Positions 35,380-46,703 of a DNA stretch of 64,000 nt are shown one piece after another. Below the pieces are notes generated by a model. It did no database searches. It worked only from the letters and a program-made list of their open reading frames with translations, and had not been told where the DNA came from. The stretch covers positions 9,608,729 through 9,672,728 of the forward strand of contig CM055885.1 in NCBI GenBank assembly GCA_029582165.1. Direction: 5' to 3'. The stretch's first letter is position 1, and each line of letters starts with the position of its first letter. Source of the stretch: Portulaca oleracea (taxonomy: Eukaryota > Streptophyta > Magnoliopsida > Caryophyllales > Portulacaceae). Position numbers and translations under genes: made by a program.

Positions 35380-36427
35380 CACTCATCAGTAAAAATGAAA
35401 GGAGCATCTTTGCATAAAGAGGTCGGTTAGAGGTCGAGCGATTTTCGAAAAGTCCTTGACGAACCGGCGATAGAAACCGGCATGGCCAAGGAAGCTACGC
35501 ACCCCCTTAACAGAAACTGGGGATGGTAGGCGCTCTATGACCTCAACCTTCGCCTTATCCACCTCGATGCCCTTTGAAGAGATTAAGTGACCCAAAAAAA
35601 TCCCTTGTTGCACCATAAAGTGACATTTCTCCTAGTTGAGTACTAGATCCACTTCTTCACAACGAGTTAATACTTTTTCCAAGTTTAGCAAACAGTCATC
35701 AAAAGAATTACCGTACACAGAAAAGTCATCCATAAAAACCTCCATGCATTTCTCAATGAAATTGCTAAAAATAGCCATCATACAACGTTGAAAAGTCCCA
35801 GGGGCATTACATAAACCAAATGGCATGCAACGGTAAGCAAATGTCCCGTATGGGCAAGTGAAGGTGGTTTTTTCTTGGTGTGAGGGGTGGATTGGGATTT
35901 GAAAGAACCCGATATACCCATCTAAAAAGCAAAAATGTGAATGACCCGCCAACCGTTCTAGCATCTGGTCAATAAAAGGAAGGAAAATGGTCCTTCTTCG
36001 TTACTTTGTTAAGCTGACGGTAATCAATGCACATTCTCCAACCAGTCACAGTTCGGGTACTTACCAATTCTTTCTTATCATTTTCAGTTACGGTCATCCA
36101 ACCCTTTTTTGGCACACACTGAACCGGGCTTACCCATTCGCTATTTGCGATGGGGAAGATGATCCAAGCAGCGAGCAACTTCACTACCTCCTTTTTAACC
36201 ACTTCTTGCATGTTAGGATTTAATCTACGTTGTGGTTGCCTAGTAGGCTTAGCATCTTCTAGCAAATCAATCGAATGCATGCAAATGGACGGGGACAAAC
36301 CTTTCAAATCTTCCATCCTATAACCTAATGCACCTCTATACTTCCTAAGCATATCAAGCAACTTAGACAATTCAAAATCATTCAAATTTGCATTCACAAT
36401 CACGGGATAAGATTTTTCATCATCCAA
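35380..36427 (-). pseudogene. Reverse transcriptase region of element B
   Basis: Three frame pieces. 35969-36427 has WVSPVQCVPKKGWMTV and WRMCIDYRQLNKVTKKDHFP. 35632-35964 has CFLDGYIGFFQIP, RCMPFGLCNAPGTFQR and FMDDFSVYG (the YxDD site). 35386-35616 is the connection with IERLPSPVSVKGVRSFLGHA. Small indels near 35966 and 35390 and a stop near 35630 separate them. Catalytic motifs remain readable, and the templated insertion of A is absent. Confidence 0.86.
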
Positions 36428-37569
36428 GTAAGCATATTGGAGGGAAGGGGGAAAGGTTTAAGATCTAAAGGAATAGAAGATTGAACTTGGGAGGAAGGCA
36501 TACCTTTGAAGATCGCATCTTGAATCTCCATGCACTCCATAATAGGCTCATCAATAATTTCCTCGTGCATAGGTGAAGAGTCAAGAAGGTTGGTGAAGAA
36601 AGTGATGTCGGTGCCATCGGTCTCAAATTGAAAGGATTCCAATAAGCATGCACCCAAGGGATCATCACATGTAGACTCAAGTAGATGGGACTCAATATAC
36701 TCATCAACGAGAAATTCCATCATGTCAATCGCGTAGCATGAGTCCCCATATGAGGGACCTTTCAAAGACCCCTCAAGTTGAAAAATAATACTTTCATTCC
36801 CGACATTCAATGACATACTACCATTCTTCACATCAATAATTACTCCTGCCGTAGCAAGGAATGGCCTTCCCAAAATAATGGGGATGTTTTTGTCCTCCTC
36901 CATCTCCAAGATAACAAAATCACAAGGGATCAAGAATCGCCCTACTTGCACCGGGATATCTTCCAATATCCCCAAGGGTCTTCGTACGGAACGGTCGGCC
37001 AATTGAAGGTTAATAGTAGTAGGAGCTAGATCATCAAGGTTCAACTTCTTGCAAATTGAGTGAGGCATGACACTCACACTTGCTCCTAGATCTCATAAGG
37101 CACGAGCAATTCTCATATAACCGATGGTGCATGGAATAGAAATACTCCCAGGGTCGGCTAGTTTCTCCGATGATTTGTTATCGATGATGGCACTACAATC
37201 CGCCGTCAAATGAATGGTAGCTTTCTCTTGGATTCTCCTCTTGCTCGTAAGAAGCTCCTTCAAATGTTTCTTGAAGGATGGGACTTTAGAAATGGCATCA
37301 AGAAACGGGATGTTAACTTGAAGCTTCTTAAGCATCTCAATGAACTTCGAAAATTTTGCATCGGACTTTGGTTTTGTCAACAGCTTGGGAAAAGGCACCG
37401 GCGGTAACTTTAGTTTCTCCATGGTTGGGATTGGTTCTTCTTCCGCCATTTTCCCTTTTCCTTTTATCAATCTCTCCATCTCTTCTCTCTCTTTGCTTGA
37501 TTCTCCCAATTCTTCCTCTTGTACTTCACCAACTCCCTCGCCCAAGACCAACTCACTCCTTTTCTTCAA
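36400..37569 (-). pseudogene. Protease region of element B, stop at the active site
   Basis: The linker and first part of the retropepsin domain (37093-37569) end at a TGA directly before the DLGAS active-site sequence. The rest (36400-37077) opens just after it with MPHSICKKLNL and has IPIILGRPFLATAGV. In A the same codon reads Cys. The frame at 36400 runs out before the RT region, where a small indel is needed to continue. Confidence 0.82.
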
Positions 37570-38209
37570 TCAAATCCTCCTCTTCCTCAACATCCACCAC
37601 ATCGTCCTCCTTATCACCCAAGACATCTTCCACTACCATCCTAGGGCCATCGATCTCCTTACCGCTCCTCAATGTGATAGCATTGATGTGCCCCTTAGGA
37701 TTTTGTTGGGGTTGGCTAGGTAGACCCTTGGAAGAAGATGAAGGTTGAGATTGGAAGTTTGAGACTTGTTGGGAAAGCTGAGCCAATTGGGTCTCAAGCA
37801 TCCTTTGGCTAGCATTAAGAGCCTCATTCTGTTTCAATTGGGCGGCATTGAAAAACTCTTGATTCTTGATACATCTTTGCATGAAGTCCATCTCTTGGCT
37901 CATTTGTGGAGGGGGTTGTTGTTGGTAGGATTGAGGAACTTGATGGTAGGCTTGATTTTGGTATGGGGGAGCTTGTTGATGGGGCCGATTTTGATTTTGA
38001 CGTTGATCGTTTTGGGCTTGGTTAGGGTAGGAAAAACCCGGAGGGACATATGATGGGTTTTCTTGAGGGCGAACGGGATCATTGATGCGGTAAGAGAGGT
38101 TTTGCCGATATAGAGCATTCGCTTGCTCATTGGATACTAACTCTGTTTGGCACTCGAAATTTGTATGTCCTCCCCCACATACCTCACAACGCAACACCGA
38201 GGTGGACAA
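37553..38209 (-). pseudogene. Gag C-terminal region of element B (zinc knuckle and Gln-rich linker)
   Basis: A 218-residue open piece. It begins with the knuckle CEVCGGGHTNFEC, which keeps the His that A has lost, followed by a Gln/Pro/Asn-rich stretch (NQNRPHQQAPPYQNQAYHQ) and MLETQLAQLSQQVSNFQSQ. It continues into the protease frame by a small indel near 37560. Confidence 0.78.
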
Positions 38210-38229
38210 AGGTGAAGGAATGGAAGATT

Positions 38230-39135
38230 GAACCTACATAATCGGCTTGAGTTGTTGGGTTGTCTTCATCTCGGCCATGTCCTGAGAAAGTTGTTGCATT
38301 GTCTTTTGCATGTCCTTGATAAGATACCCAAAGTTCTCGCTATCAGCACAACTTGTCACCTCCCTTGAATTTCTTCCCCAGTTGCAAGCATTCTCTACCA
38401 TTTGAGCTAAAAGAGCATCGGCTTGGTCGGGGGTCTTACTTAGAAAAAGGCCGCCCGAGGCGTTATCGATCGATTGCTTCGTATTCATCGAGAGACCCTC
38501 GTAGAAAGTATGTAGAATAAGAGCGGCCGGGAGATTATGGTGCGGGCATGCTCGTTGAAGTCTTTGTATCTCTCCCAAGGTTCGAACAAAGACTCGCCCG
38601 GTTGTTGTCAAAAATTCATGATCTCCGTTCGTAGGCGAGCGGTCTCCATCGGCAGGAAAAACCTCCTCAAATATGCTTGACTCAGGGCGTCCCAAGTCCG
38701 GAAAGTGTTCGGGTTGCAATTATCAAGACACCCTCGAGCTTTCCCCGCGAGAGAAAACGGGAAGAACTTAAGATGGATGTATTCTTCTGAAACTCCTTGC
38801 CTTCTGATCATGCCGCATCTCTCCAAGAAGTTGGAAATACGGCTGATGGGGTTCTCCGAGTCAAACCAATGGAACTTAGATTGCTCAATAAGGTGAAGGA
38901 AATTCGGCTTGACCTCGAAGACAGTCCTGTCGGGGAGATCAGGAAAAACAATAGGAGAGCCTCCCGTACTCGTCGAAGGTGATGCGAACGACAGGAGGGT
39001 ACGAGGTTCTGCCATAGCCTCTTGCTGTTGTCGCTCGAGAAGACGCCGACGGGCGTTTGCAGCGTAGTTGCGCCGTGCAGTCCTTTCGATTTCAGGGTCA
39101 AAAGGTACAAGAGGTATTAAGTCTCTCCTACGCAT
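38230..39135 (-). pseudogene. Gag N-terminal region of element B
   Basis: The start piece (38608-39135) has an Arg-rich leader, then YIHLKFFPFSLAGKARGCL and TWDALSQAYLRRFF of the retrotrans_gag domain. After a stop or indel near 38610 the domain continues in 38234-38719 with HTFYEGLSMNTKQSIDNASG. It ends before the knuckle at a stop near 38234. Only moderately like A's Gag, which marks the two as separate subfamilies. Confidence 0.82.
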
Positions 39136-39252
39136 GCACTAAACAAACAAACGTCGTAAGTAGCCCTAGGGACTCTAGACTCGACTGAGCAAGGTAAAAA
39201 CATCCTAAAACAAACACATGTAGAGTAAGTTAAAACTAGAAGGGGCGCTTGC

Positions 39253-39270
39253 TCCCCGGCAACGGCGCCA
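39253..39270 (-). other. Primer-binding site of element B
   Basis: TGGCGCCGTTGCCGGGGA on the minus strand, identical to that of A and complementary to the 3' end of tRNA-Asp. It lies three bases inside the LTR. Confidence 0.88.
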
Positions 39271-39273
39271 TTT

Positions 39274-41121
39274 TGTTGTACAGGGGTTTGTTAGACCTCA
39301 GTAATATCATTCTTCCACAGGGAGCTAGGGCCTTCACAGCAATTACTTGACTCTAGGTAGGGTTTAGGATCAAGGAAGGGTGATAGATTTTTGAGGCAAA
39401 AACGGCACAAACACACTAAGTTCGGTCAAAAGGTGAGACAATGGGTGTCGAGAGACTTTCGGGATGCAAATGGGGATGAGGAAATAGGTTTTGCAGCAAG
39501 AGAGTAACAAGAAAGGGAAATCAAATGGTAACTCCGTTGGAAAATACCCACCGGGATTCCTTTTTCAAGGATAGTCCGGATTGACTTCCCCAAAGTCAAT
39601 AGACAGACCCGGGGAGTCGATGAAACGGAATTTCCTAGTTAGTTTCTATTCGCGTTCTCGAACTAGAACACTAACTATCCCAATTCCTACCTTCCAACAA
39701 GCATTGGATGTATTCGGGATGTTTTCGCACCCAATTACATCCCACTTGAGGGAAGGATAGGGTTGGGAAGTTGATTTCCTAGCTAGTTACTCACTAATAC
39801 AGCTAACCCAAACCTAATCACCCATTCACACCCTTAATATCTCCCAAACCCATTAGGGTACTAGCCACTAAACATCCTAACTATCATGATACTAACATCA
39901 ACAACATTAATCATGCTTAAAAAGATAAACAACATAACAACAAACAATCAACAAAATCAATAAAAGCTACAAAAGCAAAACAGAGATTAGTAGATGAACT
40001 TTGAAATAAAAGAGAGAAAGGTTAAGAAATGCTCATTGAATGATGACAAAGAGGCAAAAACTTTGAATAATAAATGCTCTAATGCTCCAAATATGATAAT
40101 AATCTTCAAACTTGAAATAGAACTTGAGAGAATCCAACACAAGAATCAATAAACTCAGCAAAATCTTCACTAACTCCCTAATCCAAAGCTTAAAATGTGA
40201 TAAAAGAAGGCTAAAGTATCATAAAAGCTAAGTAAAAGCTGATTAAAGATTGTCTAAAAGGTTCATCTCTGCTAAAATGACTTAAAACAATATATAGTAA
40301 CTCAGGTTGTTACTCAAAACTCATCACTTAATCACTCTGGACAAAGCGTGTCCGAGGACCGTGGAGTGCGGTCGGGGTGGCCGTTGCCGGTCTGCGTAAG
40401 CGACAAAGTTCTCTCTTCGCAGCGATCTGGTGGCACGGTACGTGCACCGTGGGCACGGTGTAGGCGATTTAGGGTTGGAAACTCTTCGCTCCTTCGCACC
40501 GCCGTGGCTACGGTCATGGGAGACCGTGGCCACGGTCTTGTTCGGTCAACTTCTTCCTTGGGCAGGACAGTATGCTCACGGTGGCTACGGTCAGGTTGGC
40601 CGTGACCACGGTACATCTCGGGTTGCAACTCCTTCTTTGATCGTTTGGCTTCAATCTGACAATGGCTACGGTCAAGGTGACCGTGACCACGGTCTATCTC
40701 AGCCACATGGTTCCTTCAGGGTGTAGCGCCCGCTACGGAATTGGTCGTGGGGGCTACCCTTCGACGCCTGGGGGCTTGCAATCGGCCACAAGGGATTTGG
40801 AGGCGTAGCGCCCGCTACGGCAGGCGTGGTGTGGGCTACCCTTCGGCACTCTTCGCCTCGATACTTGCGTTTCCGTGCTTTCGACATGCTCGGTCTTTCC
40901 GTTTCTGCTGCCTTCGACACGACCAGGGCTCGGGGAATCTTAGGGAATCTCGGAATTCCCAAGATTGGTGCAAAAATAGCCCTTTTAGCAACGTTTTGAG
41001 TAAAACCTTCGGAAACTACAAAAATAAACAAAACGCATTAAAAGTTATTAAAATGAGCTACGAGACAAGTCAAAAGCCTAAAGATTTAGGCGGTATTTAG
41101 ACGCAAAATCGGGTCTAAACA
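39274..41121 (-). repeat. 5' LTR of element B
   Basis: 1848 bp, TG..CA. TATA box at 40289-40297, palindrome array 40357-40694. Read outward it would start the genomic RNA of B toward lower coordinates. Confidence 0.93.
40357..40694. promoter_or_regulatory. Palindrome array, B 5' LTR
   Basis: About nine or ten copies, including GACCGTGGCCACGGTC near 40521. One end has degraded units not matching the 3' LTR, which suggests copies are gained and lost within a family. Confidence 0.83.
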
Positions 41122-41126
41122 TGAAA

Positions 41127-42679
41127 TCAGAACAAACACAACTATGGTCCGGTCAAAAAGGGGAAACAATGGGTGTCGGGAGATTTCGGGATGCAAACGA
41201 CAATTAGGACGAAGGTTTCGCAGCTAGGAGGCAACAAGATAGTAGAATCAAAGGACAATCCCGTTAAGATAAACCCACCGGATTTCCCTTTTCAAGGATA
41301 ATCCGGATTAACTTCCCCAAAGTCCATCGACAGACCTAGAGGGTTAAAGAAACTGGATTCTCTAGTTAACTTCTATTCGCTTTCGTGAATAGAATACTAA
41401 CTATCCCAATTCCAACCTTCCAACTTAAGTGTTGGATGTATTCGGGGTCTTTCATACCCCAAATACATCCTACTTGAGGGAAGAATAGGAGTGGGAAGTT
41501 GATTCCACTACAAATTACCCCTAAAATTGCCAACCTAATCAAAATACACCATTCACATCCTTAGTTTCTCCCTAACCCATTAGGGTTCTAGCCTCTAATC
41601 ATCTTATCTATCATGCTAACAACAATAATAACTTCATTCATACTTAAAAGGATATTCAAATCAACAATAATCAACAACCAACAAACACCAAGCAATTCTA
41701 ATAACAAAAACAAAGATTAACAAGTAAATAATGAACTAAAGAGAGTAAGAGTTAAGAAATGCTCATTGATTTGATGCCAAAGGAAAATGCTCCAGAATAG
41801 TAAGACTCCAATGCTCCAATAATAAGAAAAGTCTTCAAAACTTCAATAGAAATCCAATAAAATCCACTGCAAGAACAACAATCCAAGTAAAACTCTCACT
41901 AATCACTAAGGAATCACTCTAATTGAAAGCTCAAATGTGATAAAAAATGATAAAGTATGTGCTAAGATATGATCAATAGATCCTCCTCATGCTAAAAGAC
42001 CAAAAAGCAATATATATAAACCAAGTTTGTTACTCAAAACTCGTCACTTTACTCAGCAGAAAAATCACCTCTGCAGGGGACCGTGGGCACGGTCTGTGAG
42101 ACCATGGCCACGGTCCTGCGTAGTGAAGTGCAGGTTCTCTCTTCTCTTCGCAACACCGTGGGCACGGTGTCTCTGGACCGTGGGTACGGTCTAGCGATTT
42201 AGGGCAGACAAGATTTCGCTCCTTCGTACCGTCGTGGCTACGGTCTCCCAAGACCGTGGCCACGGTCTTCCTCGGCCTCTTCTTTCCTTGGACAAGTCTT
42301 GAACCCACCGTGGCTGCGGTCATCAGGACCGTGGCCACGGTCTAGCTCGGCTTCAACTTTCCTTGCTCTTGACTTGACTGCACTGTGGCTGCGGTCATCA
42401 TGACCGTGGCCACGGTTCTGCTCGGCTTCAAAAGGTCTTCTGAGCGTCTTGACATGTCCGGCCTTTCCACATTCCTTCGCCTTTGACGCGACCAAGACTC
42501 GGGAAATGTCGGGATTCCCAAAATAGTTGCAAAATGGCCCTTTTTACAACGTTTGGAGTAAAAACTCTGAAATCTACAAAATTACCAAAAACGCATTAAA
42601 AGTTATTGAATTAAACTACGAAACAAGTCAAAAGCCTAAGGATTTAGGGGGTATTTAGACATATAATTGGGTCTAAACA
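41127..42679 (-). repeat. 5' LTR of element A, second part
   Basis: Continues the LTR interrupted by B and matches 14928-16478. Contains the TATA box at 42009-42020 and a palindrome array at 42079-42416. It ends TCTAAACA, then the target copy CTAAC. Confidence 0.92.
42079..42416. promoter_or_regulatory. Palindrome array, A 5' LTR
   Basis: About ten copies of the same palindrome, one more than in the 3' LTR (an extra GACCGTGGCCACGGTC near 42328). Upstream of the TATA box in the element's direction. Confidence 0.84.
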
Positions 42680-42684
42680 CTAAC

Positions 42685-43291
42685 CTTCCATCCTCACCAC
42701 CTCACCCTCTACCTATAAATACCACCCTCTTCCTCCATACATTTCATCAACGCTCACCACCAAATATTACCATCAACTCTCTCTAATCATCATCTTATTC
42801 TCCCCATTCTTCTTTTCTCATCACATAATATTTCTTTCATCATCCATAACCATCACTCATAGTCATCATGAACCACATCCATCATAAAAGAACCCTCGTT
42901 CCAAGCCATCATCAAGCCACAGTCAAGGGTCATCATAAGGAGTTTGACCTTCCACTCATCATCTTGAAGTTCTAAGTGAGGTTCGTTCATCCTTTAAATT
43001 TCAATAATGTAGTTTCTTTCATGTAAAACGTGTTATTTGTACATTCTTTGTAAAAAACCGTTATTCTTTTATTTCATTTGCATGTTTGAATGATAATTTC
43101 GTGAAATTTATTAAAAAATTAACCCCGCTCAATTTCATTTTAAGTTTCATTTCAGTAGAGCCTGTTTTCTAACAGGCGAATTCGAGAATTATTTTAATTC
43201 TCAAATTCATAACCTTGCCTCCGAAGTTAGAATTCGGGTTCGTAGACCGGAGTCATTTTATTATTTTATGGTTTGTCTGTTTCCTTAAATC
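42685..43291 (+). mobile_element. Tat/Ogre-like LTR E, right part
   Basis: Continues from 14798. It has a TATA box CTATAAATA at 42712 and a CT-rich leader with CATCATC words. Near 43291 it meets GGCTGCCGACTC, a diverged form of the Tat primer-binding region. The total LTR without A is about 1.08 kb. The exact 3' edge is uncertain. Confidence 0.5.
42712..42720 (+). promoter_or_regulatory. TATA box of LTR E
   Basis: CTATAAATA followed about 30 bases on by a CATTTCATCA-rich leader. It is the plus-strand counterpart of the TATA box in LTR D. Confidence 0.5.
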
Positions 43292-43933
43292 GGCTGCCGA
43301 CTCTTTCTTTTTTTATATAATCTCTTTTTATCATTTTACGTTATTCCATATTCCGATCCGGAGTCCGCTCAAGGGAAAATACCATACGAATTATTAAAGG
43401 TCACATGGTCTTTGAATTTTCTTAGTATTCTCTATTGGGTTTTGGCCCGGATTTGAATAAGATTTTATGGTAATTATTTGTAAATTAATTTGACGTAATT
43501 TCAAACATGTGAATAATAAAAATTGATTATTGAATAAGTAAAAAGTTAACCCCGAAAATGAATTTCGTAAAATAAAAATATCCTTATTTGAGGATTAAGT
43601 AACCTTAGTCGACTCCCGATTATTTAAGTAGCGCATCACGGAAAAAGGGTCACTCTTTCCGGGGATCCTATACGCTGCCAGCGTCTTATCACCGGGTTGG
43701 GCTGCGTCCTTGAGCTGGGACATGGCTTTGAGACGCTTTTCACCTTTCTTCTTGGTCTTTTCTTGATTTTTTGTGGCTTTTCTTTAAATTCTGCAAAATA
43801 CACCAATATCCCAACCAAGTGAAGGAATTACAAGGAATAATACTCAATTAACGGTATCTATTCGTCACGAAATGAGACCGAACATCGTCGGTGACGCAGA
43901 ATGGACATCGAGAAGGCACATTTAACTCTTCAC
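43292..43933. other. Internal or flanking DNA after LTR E, no gene seen
   Basis: Non-coding after the primer-like site. A 60-residue basic frame on the minus strand (43636-43818) follows a pyrimidine-AG acceptor-like site, but it has no recognised domain and its strand is opposite to LTR E. Confidence 0.35.
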
Positions 43934-44509
43934 CAGAAAACAAAACATTTAAAAACATGAGGGGAGAAACCTCAATATTGTCTACCCCTAACTCTCAAAC
44001 ATAATTCAAATTCATTTCAATTCATTTAAGGGAGGGGAATAAGTCAAACCTTTTTGGAACTCATGTGAATCTCAACCCAAAAATAACCAGAGTTCAGAAA
44101 TAACAGAACTTAGAAACCAATAGTACAAGCTTTCAACTCAGAAACGACAATGTTCCAAAAAGCTCAACTGACGTTCAATCTCAGAATCAAACCGCCGCTT
44201 TACGTGTAGTGAGTCCCTTCTAAGAGTTTAACGTTCAAGCTTCTCAACTCAGCAAAACTATTCGAATAACATTAGAAGATCAGAGTAACTTCTCAAATCC
44301 AAGAAAACAATTCAATTCTCAGTTCAGAGCAATCAAAGTAAATCAGATAACGAACTCAACATAACTTCTCAATCCAGGTAATCCAACTATTATAATGAGA
44401 TTCGGAACAAAATATCCAAATCAGAATCATAGTCAAAACATCAGCGTCAGATTCAGCACCCAGAGTTAGAGTAGTTCCCTTATCAAAATTAGTTCAATTT
44501 TATTATGCG

Positions 44510-44720
44510 GGTGATCTTTCAGAGGTCTCTGCCTTTAGATTCAGAACTCAGACAAGGGACGAGACATTGAGTCTCAAAACGACCCCAGTTTAGACAATGA
44601 ACGAGACATCAAGTCTCCAGAAGGTCCAGATTCAAACAAGGGATGAGACATTAGTCTCCAGATGGTCCCGAATTTGGATGGCTAATCCCAAACATGGAAT
44701 AGGATACTAGATCCTCAGAC
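44510..44720 (-). repeat. Degenerate tandem repeats in C2
   Basis: Three to four units of about 55-60 bases share GGGACGAGACATTGAGTCTC-like words. They occupy the same relative place as the GATGCCTTTGG repeat of C1 but differ in sequence. Confidence 0.6.
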
Positions 44721-45409
44721 GGCTCTAATACGTGTGCACACCTTGCCTCAGAGAAGTAACAAAATTTACCCGCTGAATGTTTCGCTTTGGATATTAATGT
44801 CTTATGAGTTATCAGTCATCAACATTCAAACAACACCCAACCCATTTTTCCAAAACCTAACGTCCAATACTGAAACCAGATCACAACATTTTCTAACAAT
44901 TAAAGCAGACAACCAATTTATACAGGAAAAACCCCTTATAGAATTCATGCCTCAAAAAATAGGAAAAAATCACCAAAATAGTTTAAGGTCTCCATGCAGG
45001 AACCTATCCTGGTCATGGGGAGACTACCCGGACCCGTATTTGGTCATATCATTTATTTTGTCCAGTTTACATTCTCAAGTCATACCAGTCTCAACCAACA
45101 TTTTCCAAAACTAACACTTTCAAACAACAATTCCAAACCAACACACTTTGAACACAAAAACCAATGGATTGTCTATACTTTATAAGTCAAAGAACACAAT
45201 TTTCTCAATCAAAATAGACAGTCAAGTTTCAGTTAAGGTCCCCTTCGGTATGTAAGCTCCGAAATCAAAGTAAAAACGTCATTAAAACAAGTCAAGAGCA
45301 TCCCGTAGAGATTAGGGCATAGACATTACCTAAATATCTTCACATGACATCAACTGACGAACACTTGAACTCACTAACGACGCGAACAAGCTCGGCCTAA
45401 AAAAATAGA

Positions 45410-45857
45410 ATTATTTTCTATAATTAAAGCGTGCCCTTCGGAGTTAGTATTAACTACCTTCTACCTAACCCTCTCCTTGGAATACCATAGGGTTTCCATT
45501 ATTCATGAATTAACACATTTTAAACTACACACACCTTTCAAATAAATAACCACATTTATAATTAAATAACACATTTCAAATAATCAACATATTGAAACCA
45601 ATCAACATTTTCACATATCAACACATTTCACATATAATTATTTTCTATAATTAAAGCGTGCCCTTCGGAGTTAGTATTAACTACCTTCTACCTAACCCTC
45701 TCCTTGGAATACCATAGGGTTTCCATTATTCATGAATTAACACATTTTAAACTACAAACACCTTTCAAATAAATAACCACATTTACAATTAAACAACACA
45801 TTTCAAATAATCAACATATTAAAACCAATCAACATTTTCACATATCAACATATTTTA
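45410..45857. repeat. 227-bp tandem duplication in C2
   Basis: 45410-45636 is repeated at 45637 to about 45857, starting ATTATTTTCTATAATTAAAG in both. Nearly identical, so the duplication is younger than the C1-C2 split; C1 has a single copy. Confidence 0.9.
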
Positions 45858-46399
45858 AACAACAGGACATGTTACATGAATCACATAGTAAGGGTCATAA
45901 CTTGACATCTCGACATTCTATGGGTCTGGTCTTAGACTTTCCGGAAACCTCGGGATGTCTACTAAAACTCCTATGTTGAACTCGAGATCTACAACACATT
46001 CTAAGATTCTCAAAAATAGTCATCAATCCAAACTGTCCAGATCTGACCTAGGTCTCGTAATTGGGGTATAACTCGACTTATACAACTCTAAAGTCCGATC
46101 CGCAAAATTCTTATGAAAGCTAACATCTTAAGTAACCTCTAGTTCAAACGGTTTGGTCAAAGGACCACTATAACTCTTATGGTGGTCCATCCGTTCTTTA
46201 CACCCTATTGAAATTGTCCCGTTCCCGATTTACTTGTAGTCGGTAATTCCGGTTCTAACCTTCACCATCCGATCTCGGGATCCTATTTTGAGCCCAAAAA
46301 AGTGGGCTAAGGTCCAAGGGTTCCTCATAACCCAAGCAAGGCCTAAACTTCATGGTTAACTAAAGCTAGAACTTAATTAAACAAGTTTTAATTCTTTAA

Positions 46400-46703
46400 C
46401 TAGCATTGTATATCCCGTGCGATGCACGGGAAAACTTTTTAGCATTGACATGTAATTATTTTTGGACGAATTTCATAATAATTATCAGTTAAAATAATTA
46501 TTAGAAATTAATAAAAACAATTATAGAGCAATCGTTCTATCATTATTTTTGTATTTGTATCGCACAAATTGTCTTCAAAATTAATTTACAAAATATGATA
46601 GTAAATGATACTAAAATATATATTTAATTTTAATATTGTCTTAATTATATATAATAAAGTATAATAGTAATTTTTATTATTTAATTTGAATAAATGCTAG
46701 AGA
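46400..46703 (-). mobile_element. Helitron-like fragment with a 3' hairpin end
   Basis: On the minus strand it ends with a 7-bp hairpin, CCCGTGCATCGCACGGG (46414-46430), then 10 bases, then CTAG followed by T. This is the classic Helitron 3' end with A/T insertion. The proposed 5' end, TCTCTAGCATT at 46703, is weaker. No Rep/helicase gene, so it is non-autonomous. Confidence 0.55.

Larger units (their letters stand above)
27068..41121 (-). mobile_element. Athila-like Ty3/gypsy retrotransposon B, nested in A
   Basis: LTRs 27068-28861 (1794 bp, 3') and 39274-41121 (1848 bp, 5'), both TG..CA. Perfect five-base duplication TGAAA on each side, within the LTR of A. Same gene order as A and the same primer site, but a diverged gag and LTR, so it is a sister subfamily. 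The internal region is about 10.4 kb. RNase H and integrase are open in one frame; gag, protease, RT and third ORF have a few stops or frameshifts. In the first 115 or so LTR bases I count about 5 mismatches. Confidence 0.93.
14799..42679 (-). mobile_element. Athila-like Ty3/gypsy retrotransposon A, split by element B
   Basis: LTRs: 14799-16478 (3') and 26944-27067 plus 41127-42679 (5', split), 1680 and about 1677 bp. In the element's own direction they start TGTTTAGACCC and end GTTACA. Flanking five-base duplications are CTCAC and CTAAC, one mismatch. The primer site matches tRNA-Asp. Order on the minus strand: gag, protease, RT, RNase H, integrase, long spacer, third ORF, 3' non-coding region, polypurine tract. 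The internal region is about 10.5 kb. Several frameshifts and stops make it non-autonomous today. In the first 124 aligned LTR bases I count 3 mismatches. Confidence 0.93.
43934..46390 (-). repeat. Segment C2, inverted relative of C1
   Basis: On the minus strand it is collinear with about 1690-3098. Shared landmarks include CTAACCCTCTCC, AGGTAGTTAATACTAAC, GACCTAGGTCAGATCTGGACAG, ACATCCCGAGGTTTCCG and GGGGTAGACA. Divergence is substantial. No protein domain. It is cut at 46390, near the Helitron end. Confidence 0.65.
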
